A DNA stretch of 64,000 nucleotides from an uncultured Clostridia bacterium (lineage in GTDB: Bacteria; Bacillota; Clostridia; Oscillospirales; Acutalibacteraceae): positions 62,001-126,000 of the forward strand of contig CALWIZ010000001.1 of NCBI GenBank assembly GCA_944380885.1, read 5' to 3'. A program made the position numbers and the translations under genes. How positions within the stretch are numbered: position 1 is the stretch's first letter; the number at the start of each line of letters is the position of its first letter. Positions 63,904-64,000 of the stretch are shown in pieces. The notes beneath the pieces were generated by a model. The model ran no database searches, had not been told where the DNA came from, and saw only the letters and a list, made by a program, of their open reading frames with translations.

Positions 63904-64000
63904 ATGAAATTTTTTAAATCTGTTTCAAATATTCTTTTTATGAGTCTGGTTCTTATTCTTACGGTGGCACTCGTGGGCTCTGCCGCGGCAATTCAGAAAA
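63904..64000 (+). CDS. N-terminus of a membrane or secreted protein (partial, runs off the right edge)
   Basis: Only 32 codons are present: MKFFKSVSNILFMSLVLILT continuing VALVGSAAAIQK. A Lys-containing start and a hydrophobic stretch from about residue 10 to 28 make a signal peptide or membrane anchor; type I signal peptidases of Clostridia often begin this way, but the window ends too soon to say. GGAAGG ribosome site 9 nt upstream supports the start. Confidence 0.6.
   Translation, partial: MKFFKSVSNILFMSLVLILTVALVGSAAAIQK

Overview
The window is a stretch of chromosome from an endospore-forming member of the Firmicutes, class Clostridia, most likely an Oscillospirales/Ruminococcaceae-type gut anaerobe. 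The evidence is sigma-G, a gerA-gerC-gerB germinant receptor operon, a SpoIID-like protein, a BclA-like collagen glycoprotein, the Clostridia-type order SRP RNA-dnaX-ybaB-recR, a stand-alone PduL phosphotransacylase and ThyX instead of ThyA. Promoters are mostly standard TTGACA/TATAAT-type with 17-nt spacers. I see no rRNA, tRNA, CRISPR array, insertion sequence or prophage. The lineage call is inference from gene content.

Layout. 1-3.7 kb (minus): pyrH-frr-uppS-cdsA-dxr (dxr runs off the left edge). 3.8-7.3 kb (plus): small alarmone synthetase, lepA and a VanY-type carboxypeptidase. 7.4-12.4 kb (minus): glgP and a GH13 glucosidase (glycogen/maltodextrin breakdown), then a ZIP transporter. 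12.6-14.4 kb (minus): cardiolipin synthase and a 47-residue membrane peptide. 14.5-16.3 kb (plus): phosphoglucomutase, which takes the glucose-1-phosphate released by GlgP. 16.3-17.3 kb: a train of six hairpins, then a divergent pair (small hypothetical protein / small HTH protein) whose promoters are interleaved with long inverted repeats. 17.3-24.5 kb (minus): valS and a divergent type IIA topoisomerase pair; a candidate short antisense RNA overlaps the valS leader. 24.6-28.6 kb (minus): SRP RNA, dnaX, ybaB, recR, DUF896 and a 2-hydroxyacid dehydrogenase. 28.7-33.4 kb (plus): hexapeptide-repeat protein, Nudix hydrolase, two zinc-finger/DUF2628 membrane proteins, galU and a HAD phosphatase. 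33.5-36.5 kb (minus): YcxB-like protein, histidine phosphatase, hemW, pduL. 36.6-42.1 kb (minus): a five-gene spore cluster. 42.2-44.5 kb (plus): mutarotase-like protein and a MATE exporter. 44.7-51.1 kb (plus): complete F-type ATP synthase operon atpIBEFHAGDC, with an extremely short delta subunit and an N-terminally extended subunit a. 51.3-54.8 kb (minus): heterodimeric ABC exporter. 55-59.4 kb (plus): thyX-tmk-DJ-1-mltG-trhP-like. 59.6-61.8 kb (plus): collagen-like Cys-cluster protein and a glycosyltransferase. 61.8-63.7 kb (minus): sigG and a DegV protein. A signal-peptide-bearing gene starts at the right edge.

Most of the window is core genome. The parts that deserve attention are spore-related or regulatory: the collagen/glycosyltransferase cassette behind a sigma-K-like promoter; a SpoIID-like enzyme without signal peptide, with three peptidoglycan-binding repeats, encoded just ahead of the germinant receptor; a hairpin that locks the sigG start codon; the reduced ATP synthase delta subunit; and the multi-hairpin intergenic element. 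Promoters, hairpins and start codons were read by eye; no folding, alignment or database search was run.
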